Part shown: piece by piece, positions 11,066 to 23,689 of the stretch
Numbering within the stretch: position 1 is the stretch's first letter
How the letters are laid out: each line of letters starts with the position of its first letter
Source: Anthoceros angustus
Taxonomy: Eukaryota > Streptophyta > Anthocerotopsida > Anthocerotales > Anthocerotaceae
Length of the DNA stretch: 64,000 nucleotides
NCBI GenBank assembly: GCA_010909165.1
Contig: MU008179.1
Span: 434,001-498,000 of the forward strand
Direction: 5' to 3'
Translations under genes and position numbers: made by a program
Notes under the pieces: model-generated
What the model was told of the DNA's origin: nothing
The model's database searches: none
What the model saw: the letters and a program-made list of their open reading frames with translations, nothing else

Positions 11066-12018
11066 ATGGCCTCAAGAACACCTCCTCAACTACTCTCAAA
11101 GAATACCTCCACGATAACAACAACAATCAACAACACAATTAAGATTGATTTTAAGGAAAAGACATTCTCAGAACGACAACATTTGGTCCATGCGATGCTG
11201 CCCATTCTTGAGGACAATGACCTCGACAACACGGATGGCACTTATCCCAAACTCACAACAAGAACAAATCCAAAGATCGCATGGATTTGACGGAGAAGAC
11301 CGATAGAAAGCAAGAAATGTGATCTTATCTCGACTTGATAGACCATCCGCCATCACGTGATGTGGGCTGTAGATGCAGCCATAGCATGGACCAACCCTCT
11401 CTACGACGCAGAGATGCAATGAGCGTAATAATGCAACAAAGGCATTTTACCAAATGCGTATGGTGAAAGTGAAGTCGCTTTCCGAACACATAAAGAAGTT
11501 CGTGGCAAGACGGCTCGATTGGCATCTTGTGGGATGACGTTGATCGAGGCTCAAGCAGCCATAGCTTTGCTAAGTTCTCTTCCCGACGCTTATCGACCTT
11601 CAAGACGACACAAAATGGAGTCATAAACAAGCACAACTTGCGCCCAAAAGTGGGCAAGGTTCGATTTCACCACATCATAATTGGGGCTCTCATAGAGGAA
11701 GAAGCCATACGTGGTCAAGCATCAAATGCCATGCCCCAAGGTCAAGCTTCCTTTGTAGCACGAGGTGTAGGGAGAGGAGGACGCGGACGAGGCCATCCTC
11801 CTTATAACAACAGGCCATCTTCATCATCTTCAGCACCAAGGAGGAAAGGAGCCTGCCATTGGTGCCAAGTAGAAGGCCATTACAAAAAAAAGTGTCGTAA
11901 GAAAAAGGCTGGAGAGCCTAGAAGAGGACTGCCACCTTCAACAAATATTGTACAACCAAAATCACAAGTACTCTTAGCAGTATATTTGGCTACCTCCAAG
12001 AATGACACATGCAGTTGA
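11066..12018 (+). pseudogene. gag: Copia gag polyprotein, frameshifted
   Basis: An ATG at 11066 opens a frame of 74 codons starting MASRTPPQLL with the copia-like TFSERQHLVHAMLPILEDND. After a stop near 11288 the protein continues in other frames with FYQMRMVKVKSLSEHIKKF and LIEAQAAIALLSSLPDAYRP, then in an open frame to 12018. That part is Arg/Gly-rich and contains a perfect CX2CX4HX4C zinc knuckle (CHWCQVEGHYKKKC, 11854-11895). Gag packages the retroelement RNA. Several frameshifts make this copy inactive. Confidence 0.88.
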
Positions 12019-12230
12019 TACATTGATAGTGGAGCTTCAGCTCACATTTGTCATACAAGATCCTTCTTTTCATCTTACCACCCTTGTGAACCAGGCATAT
12101 GTGCAACTCCCAAGGCATAATCATGCAGAGAAGTGTTCCATATTCTCAAGCCTAAGCGGTGTGGCGGCCGTCAATGGCTTATTGAAGCCGTTCGAGAGCC
12201 ATCTTTGACCTTTTGGAATCTCACAAATAT
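12019..12230 (+). pseudogene. Copia protease relic
   Basis: Directly after gag, the reading YIDSGASAHICHTRSFFSSY contains the aspartic protease active site DSGA (12025-12036) followed by copia-type downstream residues. The codon before YIDSG is TGA where copia proteins usually have tryptophan, consistent with a TGG to TGA change. Downstream sequence to about 12230 has lost frame. Confidence 0.85.
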
Positions 12231-12359
12231 TAGGCGAAGCTATTTCATCGGCGACTACATCAAGGAGTGACACGATAATCAGCTAGCATTCTGGTGTCAC
12301 TCCTATGAGGGGCCGTCGTAAACCCAATCAACTGATCTTCGTATCTTCTTGAGGCACAC

Positions 12360-12530
12360 GCATGTGCACATATTCCCAAACAACCCGTCAGAAGCTTGAC
12401 GACAAGGCCAGCAAGATGATGTTTGTGGGATATACTGAAGGAATCAAGGGATATAAGTTGGTGAACCCCGAGACTCGGGTCACGTATTCAAGGAGTGTGA
12501 TTATTGAGCAATTTAGGCACGGATAGCGGA
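12360..12530 (+). pseudogene. Copia integrase C-terminal / pre-RT segment
   Basis: From 12386 one frame reads RQKLDDKASKMMFVGY, TEGIKGYKLVNPETR and SRSVIIEQF, the conserved copia linker after the integrase core. The integrase catalytic region between protease and this segment is almost entirely deleted. The reverse transcriptase that should follow is absent because family A copy 2 begins at 12604. Confidence 0.85.
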
Positions 12531-12600
12531 GAGGAGAGAAATGGACCATCGTACAGCGTCTGAACCGGTCCAGAAAGGTTGCAATTCCTTTGGATTGACC

Positions 12601-12603
12601 TTG
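12601..12603. other. Left 3-bp target site duplication of family A copy 2
   Basis: TTG directly precedes the terminal inverted repeat starting CCCTAGAAAAGGG. The same TTG follows the right terminal repeat at 32780-32782. CACTA elements duplicate three bases on insertion. Confidence 0.6.
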
Positions 12604-13040
12604 CCCTAGAAAAGGGCACCCCTATATTCTGATCGATGTTGCAATTTTTTGTTACACTTCCACATTGCAACATGTTTTGGAGGGTTGGTATTAAGTTTGT
12701 TAGTTCTGTCCCGTTTGGTGCGCCATCTTAACACGAACACGCACTCTCTCTTCCCCCTCCCCTTGGTACACCCCTCTCACAAGCATTGTTAATAATTTCC
12801 CACCTTGTTACGATCGTGTTGCAATTTCACTTCCAACTTCGCATGGTTTGATGGCTTGGTGTTAAGTTGGTCCATTCTTTCTCTTCCTTCTCCCACCATC
12901 CTAACACAATGCTTGGTCTCTCACTTCATGTACCACTTCAAAATTGCAACACTTTATGGTGGCTTGGTGTTCAAGGTGTCCTTTTCTTATCCACTTCTCA
13001 CCCCATCTTAACACAATACTTGGTCTCTCTCCTCTCCTCA
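12604..13040. repeat. Left terminal and subterminal repeats of family A copy 2
   Basis: After the terminal repeat come many copies, in both orientations, of TGTTGCAAT, GTTACAC, ATTGCAACA and CTTAACAC. These match motifs at the right end (32507-32779) and in copy 1. They are the expected binding sites for the element's own regulatory protein. Confidence 0.65.
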
Positions 13041-14479
13041 CCCTCCTATTTATTGCCCCCTTATCACACCCTTTTATACTCTTTCACTTCTCCTCCTCCT
13101 TCATGGTGAGAAGGACCTCCCCTATCACGCCATTTTATACTCTTCCACTATTCCTCTTTCAACTTGCTTGTTACAATGACCTCTCTCTCGCTGTCCTTCC
13201 TTCCTTTTACCTCCTTTGCATATACTCAATATACATATATATGTTTGTAGGCTTCAAGACATAAGTATGTATGCGTTTATATGTACACATCCATCTGTTA
13301 TACTTCTATTATATTAGTGTATTTACATGCCTCTTTGTATACGTATACGTCGTATATAGGCATCAAGACTTGTTTATATAATAATATATATGTGCTAACC
13401 CACGTCACTCTCACCTTACATATCTAAGTGTTTGATTTTATTGACAATTTAAATCAAATTTTTGGACACTTCAATCGTCCTCTATCCCTTGCACCTTTGT
13501 TTCCACCGATGCAATACGAACTCCACGTGATATGGGCATATGCGGTGCACCACCAACATGTGCCTCGAATCAAGCGACACGCCACTTGGTGACTCTTGGA
13601 CCAACACCAATGGTTTCGTGGTTCCTCCACATCTTCCTACACCTATCCAAATGACCTCTATAACCACAATTACAATTTGCAATGTCAATGCTAGGTACCA
13701 ACCATTCCTATGTCACTTGCGCCACACCCTTCTCGCCACCATCCCACCTCACTCCTCTTGCAGCTTCAACACCGTTGTCTTTGCTTGACCCTCTTCGCCA
13801 AGACCTCCTCGCTTCCCTGGTGTGGTCCACCTTCCGTGGTGGCATTCGACCCACTAGCCTCAATGGCTAGCCCTTCACCCCGGCCCCATAGGCTGCCAAA
13901 TCACCACTTCCACAATGCAGCAAACGAATAGCATTCAATCTCTCGATCCGGGTTGCCACCCTACTCACGCTTTTGACACGGATCGTGTGATACGCCTCGG
14001 TAACGCCATCACACCTCCGGGATCCCCACCATCCACGTTGCCTCCGGCATCACTTGACGGTGACGCCCCCTGCTTGGCACCTTCCTCCATCTTCCTTCTC
14101 TCCACCGGGGTTCAGGCCTTCCTTCACGACTGGCCTTCACCTTCCACCTTCCCTTCCCTTCTTCCCCGCAACATGCACACGCATCACCACACTCCACGCC
14201 CCTATAGCGAAACCTACATATCACAACCAAGCATTCCATTAACCGTCGACTATTTTACCACTCCAAGATTCTAAGATGTCGTCCAATCCATGCCTTGCTG
14301 CCCACTTCAACTCATCCAGGTTGCGCCCTCCCGTTGGACATACCGTTTTCGAACTCCTTTGCTCCTCTGGACCAAAGGGATTCGTCCCATGCTCGGCTTC
14401 TTGCCGACGCTTCTTTGTGGTGTTGGCCACACACCCCATGCGAACGTCACCACGGCTTGCTGCCCTTTCTCCATGCCTT

Positions 14480-15735
14480 CGTGCTCACATTAGGCGGATG
14501 CAACCATTTTGCATCCTTCCCTTCTCCTCCACTGCGCTTGCCGCACCTTCTTGCCCACATTGTGGTTCCTTGTCCGCGATGCACCGCAAACCGGCCACAA
14601 TATCCTCGCCTATACTTGCAAACTCATACTCTACCTTCCTCACCGCCTTCTCGCAAACTTTCGTCGTGGCTCGACCATGGCACCATCACTCCATTTTGCA
14701 CACACTAGCTCCAACACACGCGGTGGAAGGCCTTCCTCACTCGTCCTTCCTCATCGGACGACTCTTCATCCTCCTCCTCATTCTCTATCCACCCTCCATC
14801 GCATAAGCTCACGCCATGTACACGCCACCACGCCCATGTAGCACACACGGCTATGACATCTAATGGCTTACCGGCCAGTGCTCTCAATTCTCCAATTTCA
14901 TGCGGCAATGTAGTCGGCATGTCTTCCTCGACCTCATCCGCCATCTCCACATCTTCCTCCTCGCTCCCGCTCTCCCCATCCTCGCCCGCGGTGTCCTCCT
15001 CTCACCGCCCTCCTCACCATCATAGGCATGCGCTCCTTGGCCCTCCTCCCGCGCGTCCACCAGACCAGTCTCCACTCCCACTGCGGAGTCTCCTCCCCTC
15101 AAAGGCTCCCTCCGCCACGTTGTTGGGGTTGTCCGTCGCCACCGCGAAGGTCCACAAAACGTGCCATCTCTCTCGGCACCGGTCACCCTCTTGTGCACCA
15201 CCACCATGCTCCTCAAGTTGGACACGCCCTCAAGCTCCAGACTAAGGCCAATGTCCTCGTTCCCTCGGATGTCGGCCTGGCATCCTCCTCGCGACTTTTG
15301 GAATCTCTCCTGCAAGCAGTGTAGCGTTAGCTCCCCACTGTTGGAGACACCCTCCACTTCCGGCTTTCGAGCGCCCGCCTCTTGGCCAGACTCCACTCTG
15401 TGAAGGTTCTCCCCTCCTCCTCCTCTCGCCGCTTCCTCCACGCCATGGGCATCCACCCTCTCCAGTGGAATCGGCTTTCTCACGACCGCGCCCACCTCAC
15501 TTGCGCTTCCACCATCCCGTGTGCTTCCATCCGGTTGGGCGCTTCTCGCTCTGCGCCAAGTCCCTTGCTGTGGACCATTTTCCGGCTTCCGGCCTCCCTC
15601 TCGGCGGCATGGCGCAACGGCGATGGGCCCCTCTCCTCCTTCCGCGGCGGCGTTATGGGCGACATCCACGCGGATTGGCGGCGTTTGTTCGAGCTTAAGC
15701 GGCGGCAAATCCTCAAAGTCAACGTCCCAAACCAT
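14480..15735 (-). pseudogene. Reverse-strand gene of family A, copy 2 (283 codons still open)
   Basis: From an ATG at 15735 the reverse strand is open for 283 codons to 14884, starting MVWDVDFEDLPPLKLE. It is rich in Gly, Arg and Glu and includes ELTLHCLQERFQKSRG and NEDIGLSLELEGVSNLRSMV. The frame closes at 14884, but coding-like sequence continues in another frame with the acidic EDEESSDEEGRVRKAF at about 14710-14770, as in copy 1. The opposite strand is pyrimidine-rich, so part of the openness is compositional, but the peptide order matches copy 1. It may be the TNPA-like second protein. Confidence 0.45.
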
Positions 15736-16069
15736 GGTCGAGGAAGGCCAACCGAGTCACTGCACATGCACAACGATAACCGCGACAAAGTGAACAGGAA
15801 CTCGGCGATGGATGGCACGAGGGAGGTGAGGTAACCTGTGGTGATGGGGAAGAGGGGCAAGAGGAGGGGGGGAGGCGAGGCGAAGTCCTAGGGCATGCCA
15901 CCGGTGCCTCATGCATGCTTTTCCCGGGCACAAACTCGGAGTTTGCGCCCACCACCTATAGTGTACATGTGGCATTCACATGCCTAAAACATGCACAACG
16001 GCGATTGTCCACCACACCTCTCGTGCACATATGGCATCCATGCATGTATATATAGGCATCCCGTGATGA

Positions 16070-16760
16070 CGATTTTCGTAATCCAAGGACAAATTTAGCC
16101 CATTATGGATTACCATATCCTCATCGAGGAAAATAATTTCCCTTTGCTCATGCGCATTTCGTGGTCCAAGGACAAAACATTCATTATGTATGGTCATTTC
16201 GTGACCCAAGGACAAATGTTCTCATTCTCATGACCATGCGAGTCAATTTTGGCCATTCCGATGACCATTTCGAAGCCAAGGACAAATGTTTCCCATTATG
16301 GAAGATCATTTTGTTCGAAGGACATTTAATTTGCCATTGTTCATTACCATTTCGTGGTCCAAGGACAATACATTTTGCCATCATGAAGTCAATTCGTGAC
16401 CCAAGGACAAATGTTCCTCATTCGTCATGACCATGTCTCATGTCCATTTTTTGCCATCAATGACCATTTCATTAGACATGAATGTTTCCATTGTGATGAC
16501 CACGTAAGAATGACAATTGGTTGACATGGTTGATGACCATTCTCCATTGACATACTTTTGCCATTTTGATGGTACAAGGACATGGATCAGAATACGTCTG
16601 CCATACCACGGACCAGCAAGGACAAATTTTTTTTTATTGCCATTTCTGCACAAGGACAAATGATTCTGTAGAATATTCCTCATCCAAGAACTTTTCATTA
16701 ATCATCCCCATTCGACCCAAGGACAAGTGTTCGAATGGCCATTTGTCCTGTGAATGCCCA
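16070..16760. repeat. Periodic CCAAGGACAA array, copy 2
   Basis: This matches the 3340-4120 array unit by unit, with CCAAGGACAAATGTT-type motifs near 16083, 16167, 16207, 16277, 16358, 16400, 16572, 16652 and 16716. The two arrays differ mainly by short indels. No gene is visible. Confidence 0.75.
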
Positions 16761-19700
16761 TGTGTGGAGGAAGGGAAGAGGAGAGGAGGAGACTGCATAT
16801 GCCCGGACCATGCATGTGTCATTTGATATATTATGCCCTTCTGATACCACATGCTTCCGATCCCATGCCATCTGTCCCACATTATGTAACTTGTCTCCAC
16901 GGTGGCATTAAGCTTAATAAGGTGAAAAAGATTGTGGCATGGCATGGTAAAACATGCCATGTGATGGTCGGCACCTTGACGCTCGTTCGTGATCTACTTC
17001 ATCTTCTACACCATTGTGCAAGGACGGTAGGTGGCACGTGAGAGCCATTCAAGCAAACTAAATGCCCCCATTCATTATGCCATGAATGAAGGACCGTCAG
17101 TATGTGAATTTGCCATATATATGCCAATTCGCGTTCTATATAATGATGTGCATCGTTCGAGACTCCTCATGCCTCCACCAATCAATGGCGTAAGCGTGTC
17201 ATGTATTCACACCTTGGGAGGGCCAGGTGACTCGGCGTCACGTCACTGCCGCAAAGGATATCCGGACCTTGGGAGACATGACATCTACCCGTGTTCCGGC
17301 TCCTCTTGCGGCCCGCCCGCCCCCCATGAATTTACCGCCGTCCATTGACGGCGCGCCATGAGACTGCCATGTCTCCTTTTCTCACATGTGACGGCTGAAA
17401 TTCAAGATCCTCTCATCCGCAACCCGATGTGGCACGGTGGACAGGGGACAAGAAATAAATGGTGTTCCGCTTTAAATGTCACCACCTTGCCCTTTCACGC
17501 TACTACCTTTGTTTTGGTCATCTTGCATCCGGCGAGCTTGTCTTCCGGTGAAACACGCCTCTCGCTCTACCTTGTGCCGTCTATGGCGGACATGTGCAAG
17601 TATGCCGCAACGAGCTTTCGAAACCACCGTGGGTATCCGGTAGCTGACGGGCGTGTGTGCATGTCTCCATCTTCGCCGGAAAATCAGCCGATGGCCATCA
17701 AGGATCATATGGGAATGTTGGGGCGGTGTCCCCGCCACGGCGTGTCATCTCCTTTGCTATCCCCTCCGTCTTCCGTTCGGTGGCGGTGGTTCCTTCTACT
17801 GCTGCGGGCATGGTGTTGGTGACCGCACGGTATGGATTGGGGTTCGGTGGGCGCGCATGTGAACACTTTTGTTTGGCCCTTTTCTCCAACCTAAACGTGT
17901 ATACATTTGTGGATCATGTTGAAGTGTTTGCACATCGTTGTTGCTGGTCTTTGAAGCCGTGATGGCCATCAAGGGCGAGGCTGCGGTTCCACTGTCAATG
18001 GCGATGGCCATCAAGGATGATGGACGGAGGTTGCTCTCCTCTTGTCGGCCATCAAGGACCGGTATGGAGTGCCGCCGCCGCTCTTCTTGTCTCGGATCCG
18101 GCGTCGTCGTGTGACTAGGGACGGTTTATACCTCACAATGTGGGGTATATGATTACCGTAATTAAGCGTTGGGATGGGAAAGTCTTCTTCTTTGATCACT
18201 ACGTGTACTTCTCATGTCACCCAATATAAAACTCGATGACACTCATGCTTGGCGGAATGGATGGGTATGGTTTGGTGCCCGTTCATACCGTTGACGGACA
18301 TGACAAGTCACCGTTGCGCGTCCCTCCGAGTCACGTAATAAACAAAGTATGGTGATTGGTGCTATAGCTCTTTGTCTCCTCCTCCTAGATGCACAAGGCA
18401 TTCTCTAGATTCGGTGCATACCTCGATGGAAATCAAGGATTGCGGTCGCGCAAGCCTCGGAAGTTGAAGGCGAGGAGATTGAGAGAGAAGGTAAGGTAGA
18501 TGTACACCACCCTCCCGTGGACCGATCCGGCCCCGGGTGATGCGAAGGAAAGGAAAGTGGAGGAGCAATCGCTGTGGCGGCGACGGCATCCGGGCGCGAC
18601 GAGTGCCAGCTCCAAGCCACATTTCCTCCATGGGAAGAAGAGGCCGCATTCAGCTACAATTTACAGAGGCCACGATCCAAGGAGGAGGTTGCGAATTGAG
18701 TCGCTGCTTTTGGATAGAACAAAGCTGGATGTGGGGCTTCACCTCCGGCGGCCGTGGCTCAAGCCACACTTCACAAGAATGGAATTGGGATGCGTTGGAC
18801 GAGGAGGCATGGAGCACTCTGCGCGGGTTATGCCCTTTTACGAGAATGGCGCACGCAACATGGGAGCTTCTGAGACTTTGAGACAATGAGCTCAACACTA
18901 TTCCTTGCGTAGATGAAGTGGACATGAAGGAGGTTGTTTACACCAAGGGGAAGGCGCCTCCTCCACGTTTTTCTATTTGCTTGCAAGCTTAGGGCGATCA
19001 AGGCCGTTGTCGAACTTGCATTGTGTGTAATCAACTTTAAATCAAAACACGCATCCCCAAATGCAATGACTACGTGTCAACCATCTCGACCGTTGGTGCC
19101 GACCACCAAGCTAGCCGGTAGCACATCCTCCCTTTCCATTGCGGTCACCCCTACACTCGCCCAACTCCGCCCGTCGGGTGAGTCCTACGCTTGACATAAC
19201 GCCGGCCCCACTCCGCTAGCTTGCCGCACCGTGAACGCGTGCATCGTCAACCGCGTGCTCGCGCCGCCCAATGAGTTGGGATTGGAAGGCGGTGGTGGCC
19301 TGGGTCGCGCAAATTCGCTGCTCATGTCCGGCGAGGTTCGAGTTCTTTATGCATCGTCGTGCATCTCGGCGTAGCCTTTGCCCGATCGGCCGACTTACCC
19401 TCCAGGTGTCATCACGGGCGGGATCTCCATAGCGGTGGCGTTTGTGCTTCCGTCCATGGTTTACGCAAGCGTTCCAGTCCTACGTTTATGCGTGTTTATG
19501 GGTCATGAAGTCATGATAGCACGGTGGGGGCGGGGCGTTACGGATGTACCACCTGCTCGCGTGGTTGCCGTGCCTACCGGATCACCACAGGAGGATGCCA
19601 CGAAATCACGGATCGGTGTACATGTATTGTCCGCCGCTGTCGAGAGCTCGCGAGCTCGTATTCACACATTTCAAGAATTCACTGCGCCACTCCGAGCACC

Positions 19701-19859
19701 GCGCCGTGAGTTCTCTCGCATCAATGCAAATGCACTCCAATTCTAGCTTTAAGGTGGCTTTTTTTTGGTCGGCGAGACACGAGCGGCATAGAAGAGCGGC
19801 CGTCTTGACGGCGTCTCCCCCAGGATTCGGATACGGGCTCGAGATGCAGCGGGGGAACC
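16761..19859. other. Family A internal region between array and transposase, copy 2
   Basis: This corresponds to 4121-7249 of copy 1. GATGGCCATCAAGGA-type motifs are near 17692, 17962, 18007 and 18047. A forward open frame at 18500-18889 overlaps the conserved RMELGCV segment. No known domain was seen. Confidence 0.5.
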
Positions 19860-21650
19860 GTGGCCATCCTACACTAGTAGTTCCGACGACGAAAGTATGG
19901 ATGAGGTTCGAGGTGATGATATGCGGCGCGCATGGGCGAGTTCTTTGGAAGCCACGGATGTTGCGATAGCGGCGGGGATGGAGTCCAGCGGCTTGTCGAG
20001 CGGGCGAAACGTTATACCACATTGAAGAGGAAGTCCAATCGAAGAAGCGGCTAAGCGCCACCTTTGTTGTTCTGTGTGGCAAACGATGTATGACATCGAT
20101 GGCGTCGGCGTAACATCACTTTTAAAGCTCTTAAGTGTGGATATTTTGCGATTCGAACAAGTAGAAGGACATGTACGAGGCAAAGTCGATGTTGCACATG
20201 TTTGGGCCAAGATACGTGAAAATCCATGCTTGTGAAAAGATTGTATTCTATTCGGGTGAGTACGCGGCAGCGTCCATTGCCCCTGGCAGTACAAGGAAGG
20301 GTTTGATGAGCGAGATTTGTTCCCAAGGTCCTCGGCATTTCCTCAAGACGCGATTGAAACGCATGTTGAATAGGAATAATGATGACTTGGTATGTCGGGA
20401 GGCAAAGCGAGAATGGGGACATGTCCATGATGGCGAACAACATGGAGAGTATTTGATGCGATTGAAGGGTTCGGGATGAACCTCGCAACTTGAGGTTGGC
20501 ATTATGCAGCGCGCTTCAACCCCTTTGGTCACAGTGCATCACGTCCATATGGCCAGTTATGCTGTTATTCACAACATGCCTCCACAGGCTTGCACAAAGG
20601 ACGCCCATGTCATCATGCCTCTCATTGTACGGGCATGGTAAAAATTTTGATGTTTATATGGCGCCCTGGTAGAAGAACTGGAAGAGTTGTGGAGAGGGTG
20701 GACATGGAAGACTTTTCAATACCGTGAACGATCCTAGGAGGCATTTTAGGTGCAGCGGTCTTGAAACGTCATTGCCGACTACCGAGGTTGGGCACCGGAT
20801 TGCAAGTGAAAGGGACCCGGCGTGTGTGGATTGCTCGGACTGGATTCCCTATTCTCATCAATTAAAAAGCGGTTTATGTTGGCAGAGGTGGTTGCCCGAT
20901 AGCGGACGGTGGGAAGACATGGGTACGATGGATGATGCGGAACTCCGCCACCCAGCCACCAACGCGTTTGATGATGTGGTGAAGATGTAGTGCAGAGAAG
21001 GTGCGCCACCGCCGAGATCCGTGAGGAAATTTTGGAACGCGGATGTCTTCTCTTTAGGGTGCTCCCATATTGGCGTCACCTTCTTGTGATGGCGCCAAAG
21101 GATGTCATGCACGTGGAAAAGAACAATGCGAGGCCATATGGCACACTTTGGCGAGGCGAGGCGACCTAGCATCAAGGATGGACATGGAAGCCAATGGAGG
21201 GAAAAGGTGGTTGTGGCGGTAGGGAGGCGCCATTGCCCGGCGTCTTACGTTTTGGACGACCTCCGTCAAGTCATAGAGAATTAAACGCATAAAGCTGCCC
21301 ACGGGATATGGGTCTAACATAGGAGCGAAATTAGAGGGGGCAAAGTGGCAAGAAGTGCCATGATCGCACATCATGCTGGAAATCATCTTCCCATCGCCCT
21401 TCGGGGTATAGACCCGTGAGGTGTACAAGGCGGTTGTGAAATTTCGTCAGACAGATGGATTTGCCACGGACAATACCGCCATGAAATTCAAGCACAACGA
21501 GAAGAGGTCATGGGTGATGTGCTCTTTGAAAAGCAATTCCTCCAAAGGTCTTTGATATATCAACCACCCTCATAATACATTTAGTGGACGTAGGTGGTCG
21601 ATTGGGCCCGGCACACCGTGGATGTACCGGTGGATGTACCGGCTTACATC
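19860..21650 (+). pseudogene. TNP2-type CACTA transposase with DUF4218-like end, copy 2 (frameshifted)
   Basis: The same TNP2 pieces as in copy 1 occur in order: SSDDESMDE (about 19877), YVKIHACEKIVFYSGEYAA (about 20214-20270), NLRLALC (about 20490), KNFDVYMAP (about 20643), a PTNAFDDVVKM-like segment (about 20955), EVYKAVVK (about 21418) and ISTHLIIHLVD with RWMYPV (about 21555-21620), all across several frames. Some frameshifts are shared with copy 1, for example just before NLRLALC; others are private. Shared lesions predate the duplication or reflect a common artefact. Confidence 0.85.
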
Positions 21651-21965
21651 GATGGTCCATTGTGTAGCCCTAACTATCTACAAGTCACAGCTGCCCGGAG
21701 GATCATCTACTTCAACCAAATTAACCTTGAACTGCACTGCTTTACATTTTCAAAGTCGCCTTTCCGTGTCACCAAAGTCATCACCTTCAACCAAAACAAA
21801 ACGCTGGAGCCTCTGTTCATGCGGTGGTAGTGTGCCGTTTTCATCCCATATCACACTGCTAACTTTCTTCAAGCGGCGGTCATTCCCGAGGTCCGGTGCA
21901 GGGAGTCCTTCATTCGACCCTTCTTTCCAAGCAAGCTATACACTTGTATTTGTATCAATGCCACC

Positions 21966-23632
21966 GCTCAGACGATCTTCTTTGCCCAAAACTTTCCAGG
22001 GCCCCGCGAAAACTTATTCAAAGTATTTTCTTGAACTCATCGGCTGCCTCCAACCCGTTGACTCTTTGCAACATATACATTGAGCATCATGCGTATTTGT
22101 CAATGGCCACAACGTTCCTTTGAATCTGAATTCTTGCCATCAAAAATGACCCTGATCCTGCAGACAAAGGCCAATAACGATCGTCTTTGTTGGAGAACAT
22201 GTTCACCAACATGCCCAATAAGCCCAAAGGTTTCTGATATGGAGATACGACCATCTTATAACCAGTGTGGTAAATGAGCTTCTTCACCACGCCCATGTCG
22301 GATAACTCTTGGGAGCACCTGTTTGTTGTCTTTCCTGGCGAATAGAGGAGCGTTTCCAACATTGGACTCTATATTCACCGCTTCACCTGCAGTATTCTGC
22401 TTCACGACCACCTAGGTGGGATGTTAGTTTTCTCCATACCTGTAGGTTTGTATGACTCCTTCTCCACACCACGACCTCAAAGCCTCCCTAGCAATCACCC
22501 CTCCACTCCATGCATCAACTATACTCCCGGAACACATTGCTAGTGTTTCTTCTCGTTGAAAGAGCGATGAGCTCTCAATTCTTCAACGAACGGCTTGTCA
22601 TTCTCATGTCGTCAGAACCCTCGAGGAGGTCGCAGGATAGAAGAGAAAGTATACCTCCTATGGCAAGAATCCTTTCATGTCCAAAATATCGCGATGCACT
22701 ACCTGGTATGCAACTTTGTCGGAAGACCTCGGAACTCCCGAACTTTCAAGCCACCGCATCCATGTCCTTGTCGCCATTCGCTTGGCGCTCTTCTTCCATG
22801 CATTTCCAATTCACACGCTATACAAAATCTCAAATGGTTTTGGGAACACAGTGGTCGAGACCTACTTGAGCGTAGTGGAGTCGCGGTCGGCGCATCAAGA
22901 AGGCGCCCATGGGGAATAAAACAAGAAGGAGGCGCGGCCACCAAGGCGCGGCATTCTTGATGCGGTGACCGGCAGAGAAAGTGGCCGGCCGATCTGACAA
23001 TATAGAGTTGAATATTCACTTACCATTAGCGAATCTTGTTTGAAATTTCGCCAAGAATATAATAATTTTGAAGGTGAATAATCTCAAGGGGTTTTCATAA
23101 ATAATCTCGAAGGGGGTTTGATGGGCCCTAAAACAGCTTTTGAAGGCATTGCGAAAAGACCTAAAAAAAGGTGTCACCCAAGAAAGTTACTACTTTCCAT
23201 CCGGCAATGTTTGTGTATCGAATGGTGGTCACAAACTCGAACCTCACGGAATAATGCAAAGTAAGGAACGGTGAGGAAGGCCCTCACGGAAGGGGCTGTA
23301 AATTAGCTTTGGAGGAAAATGTGGTTTTGTTATGACACCACAAAAGCCACTTGTGGTATTTCCCTAACACAAGAATATCAAGAACTGACTTACAACATTA
23401 ACTGGGGACCGGAAAACGAGATTTCAACACTCATCCCCGTAGTTCAATCCTTCGTCATCACTTGGTCGACTTCCCTCCATTGTCATCATTATCTTCGCCG
23501 CACTTTGACCTCGCAGTTGTAAGCCACGCGCAACTCGCAGAGCTTATCCCTTATCGCTTTTGTCCAATCATACGATGTTTCGGAGGAGTACCCCACACTG
23601 GACCGACCAAATGCTGGGCTCGATTTGACTGA
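21966..23632. other. Family A sequence right of the transposase, unrecognised
   Basis: This part is present only in copy 2. The reverse strand at 22087-22362 is open for 91 codons with the coherent segment VVSPYQKPLGLLGMLVNMFSN, and the forward strand at about 22590-22960 has several overlapping frames including LLWQESFHVQNIAMHYLVC. I recognise no domain in either. The remainder to 23632 holds no convincing gene. Confidence 0.4.
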
Positions 23633-23680
23633 TTGCTTCTAAGGTTAGCCTTCATTCCAAGGTTGCTTCTAAGGTTAGCC
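23633..23680 (+). repeat. Direct repeat of 18 bases
   Basis: TTGCTTCTAAGGTTAGCC occurs at 23633-23650 and again at 23663-23680, separated by 12 bases. It is short and of unknown meaning. Confidence 0.7.
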
Positions 23681-23689
23681 CACTGACTT

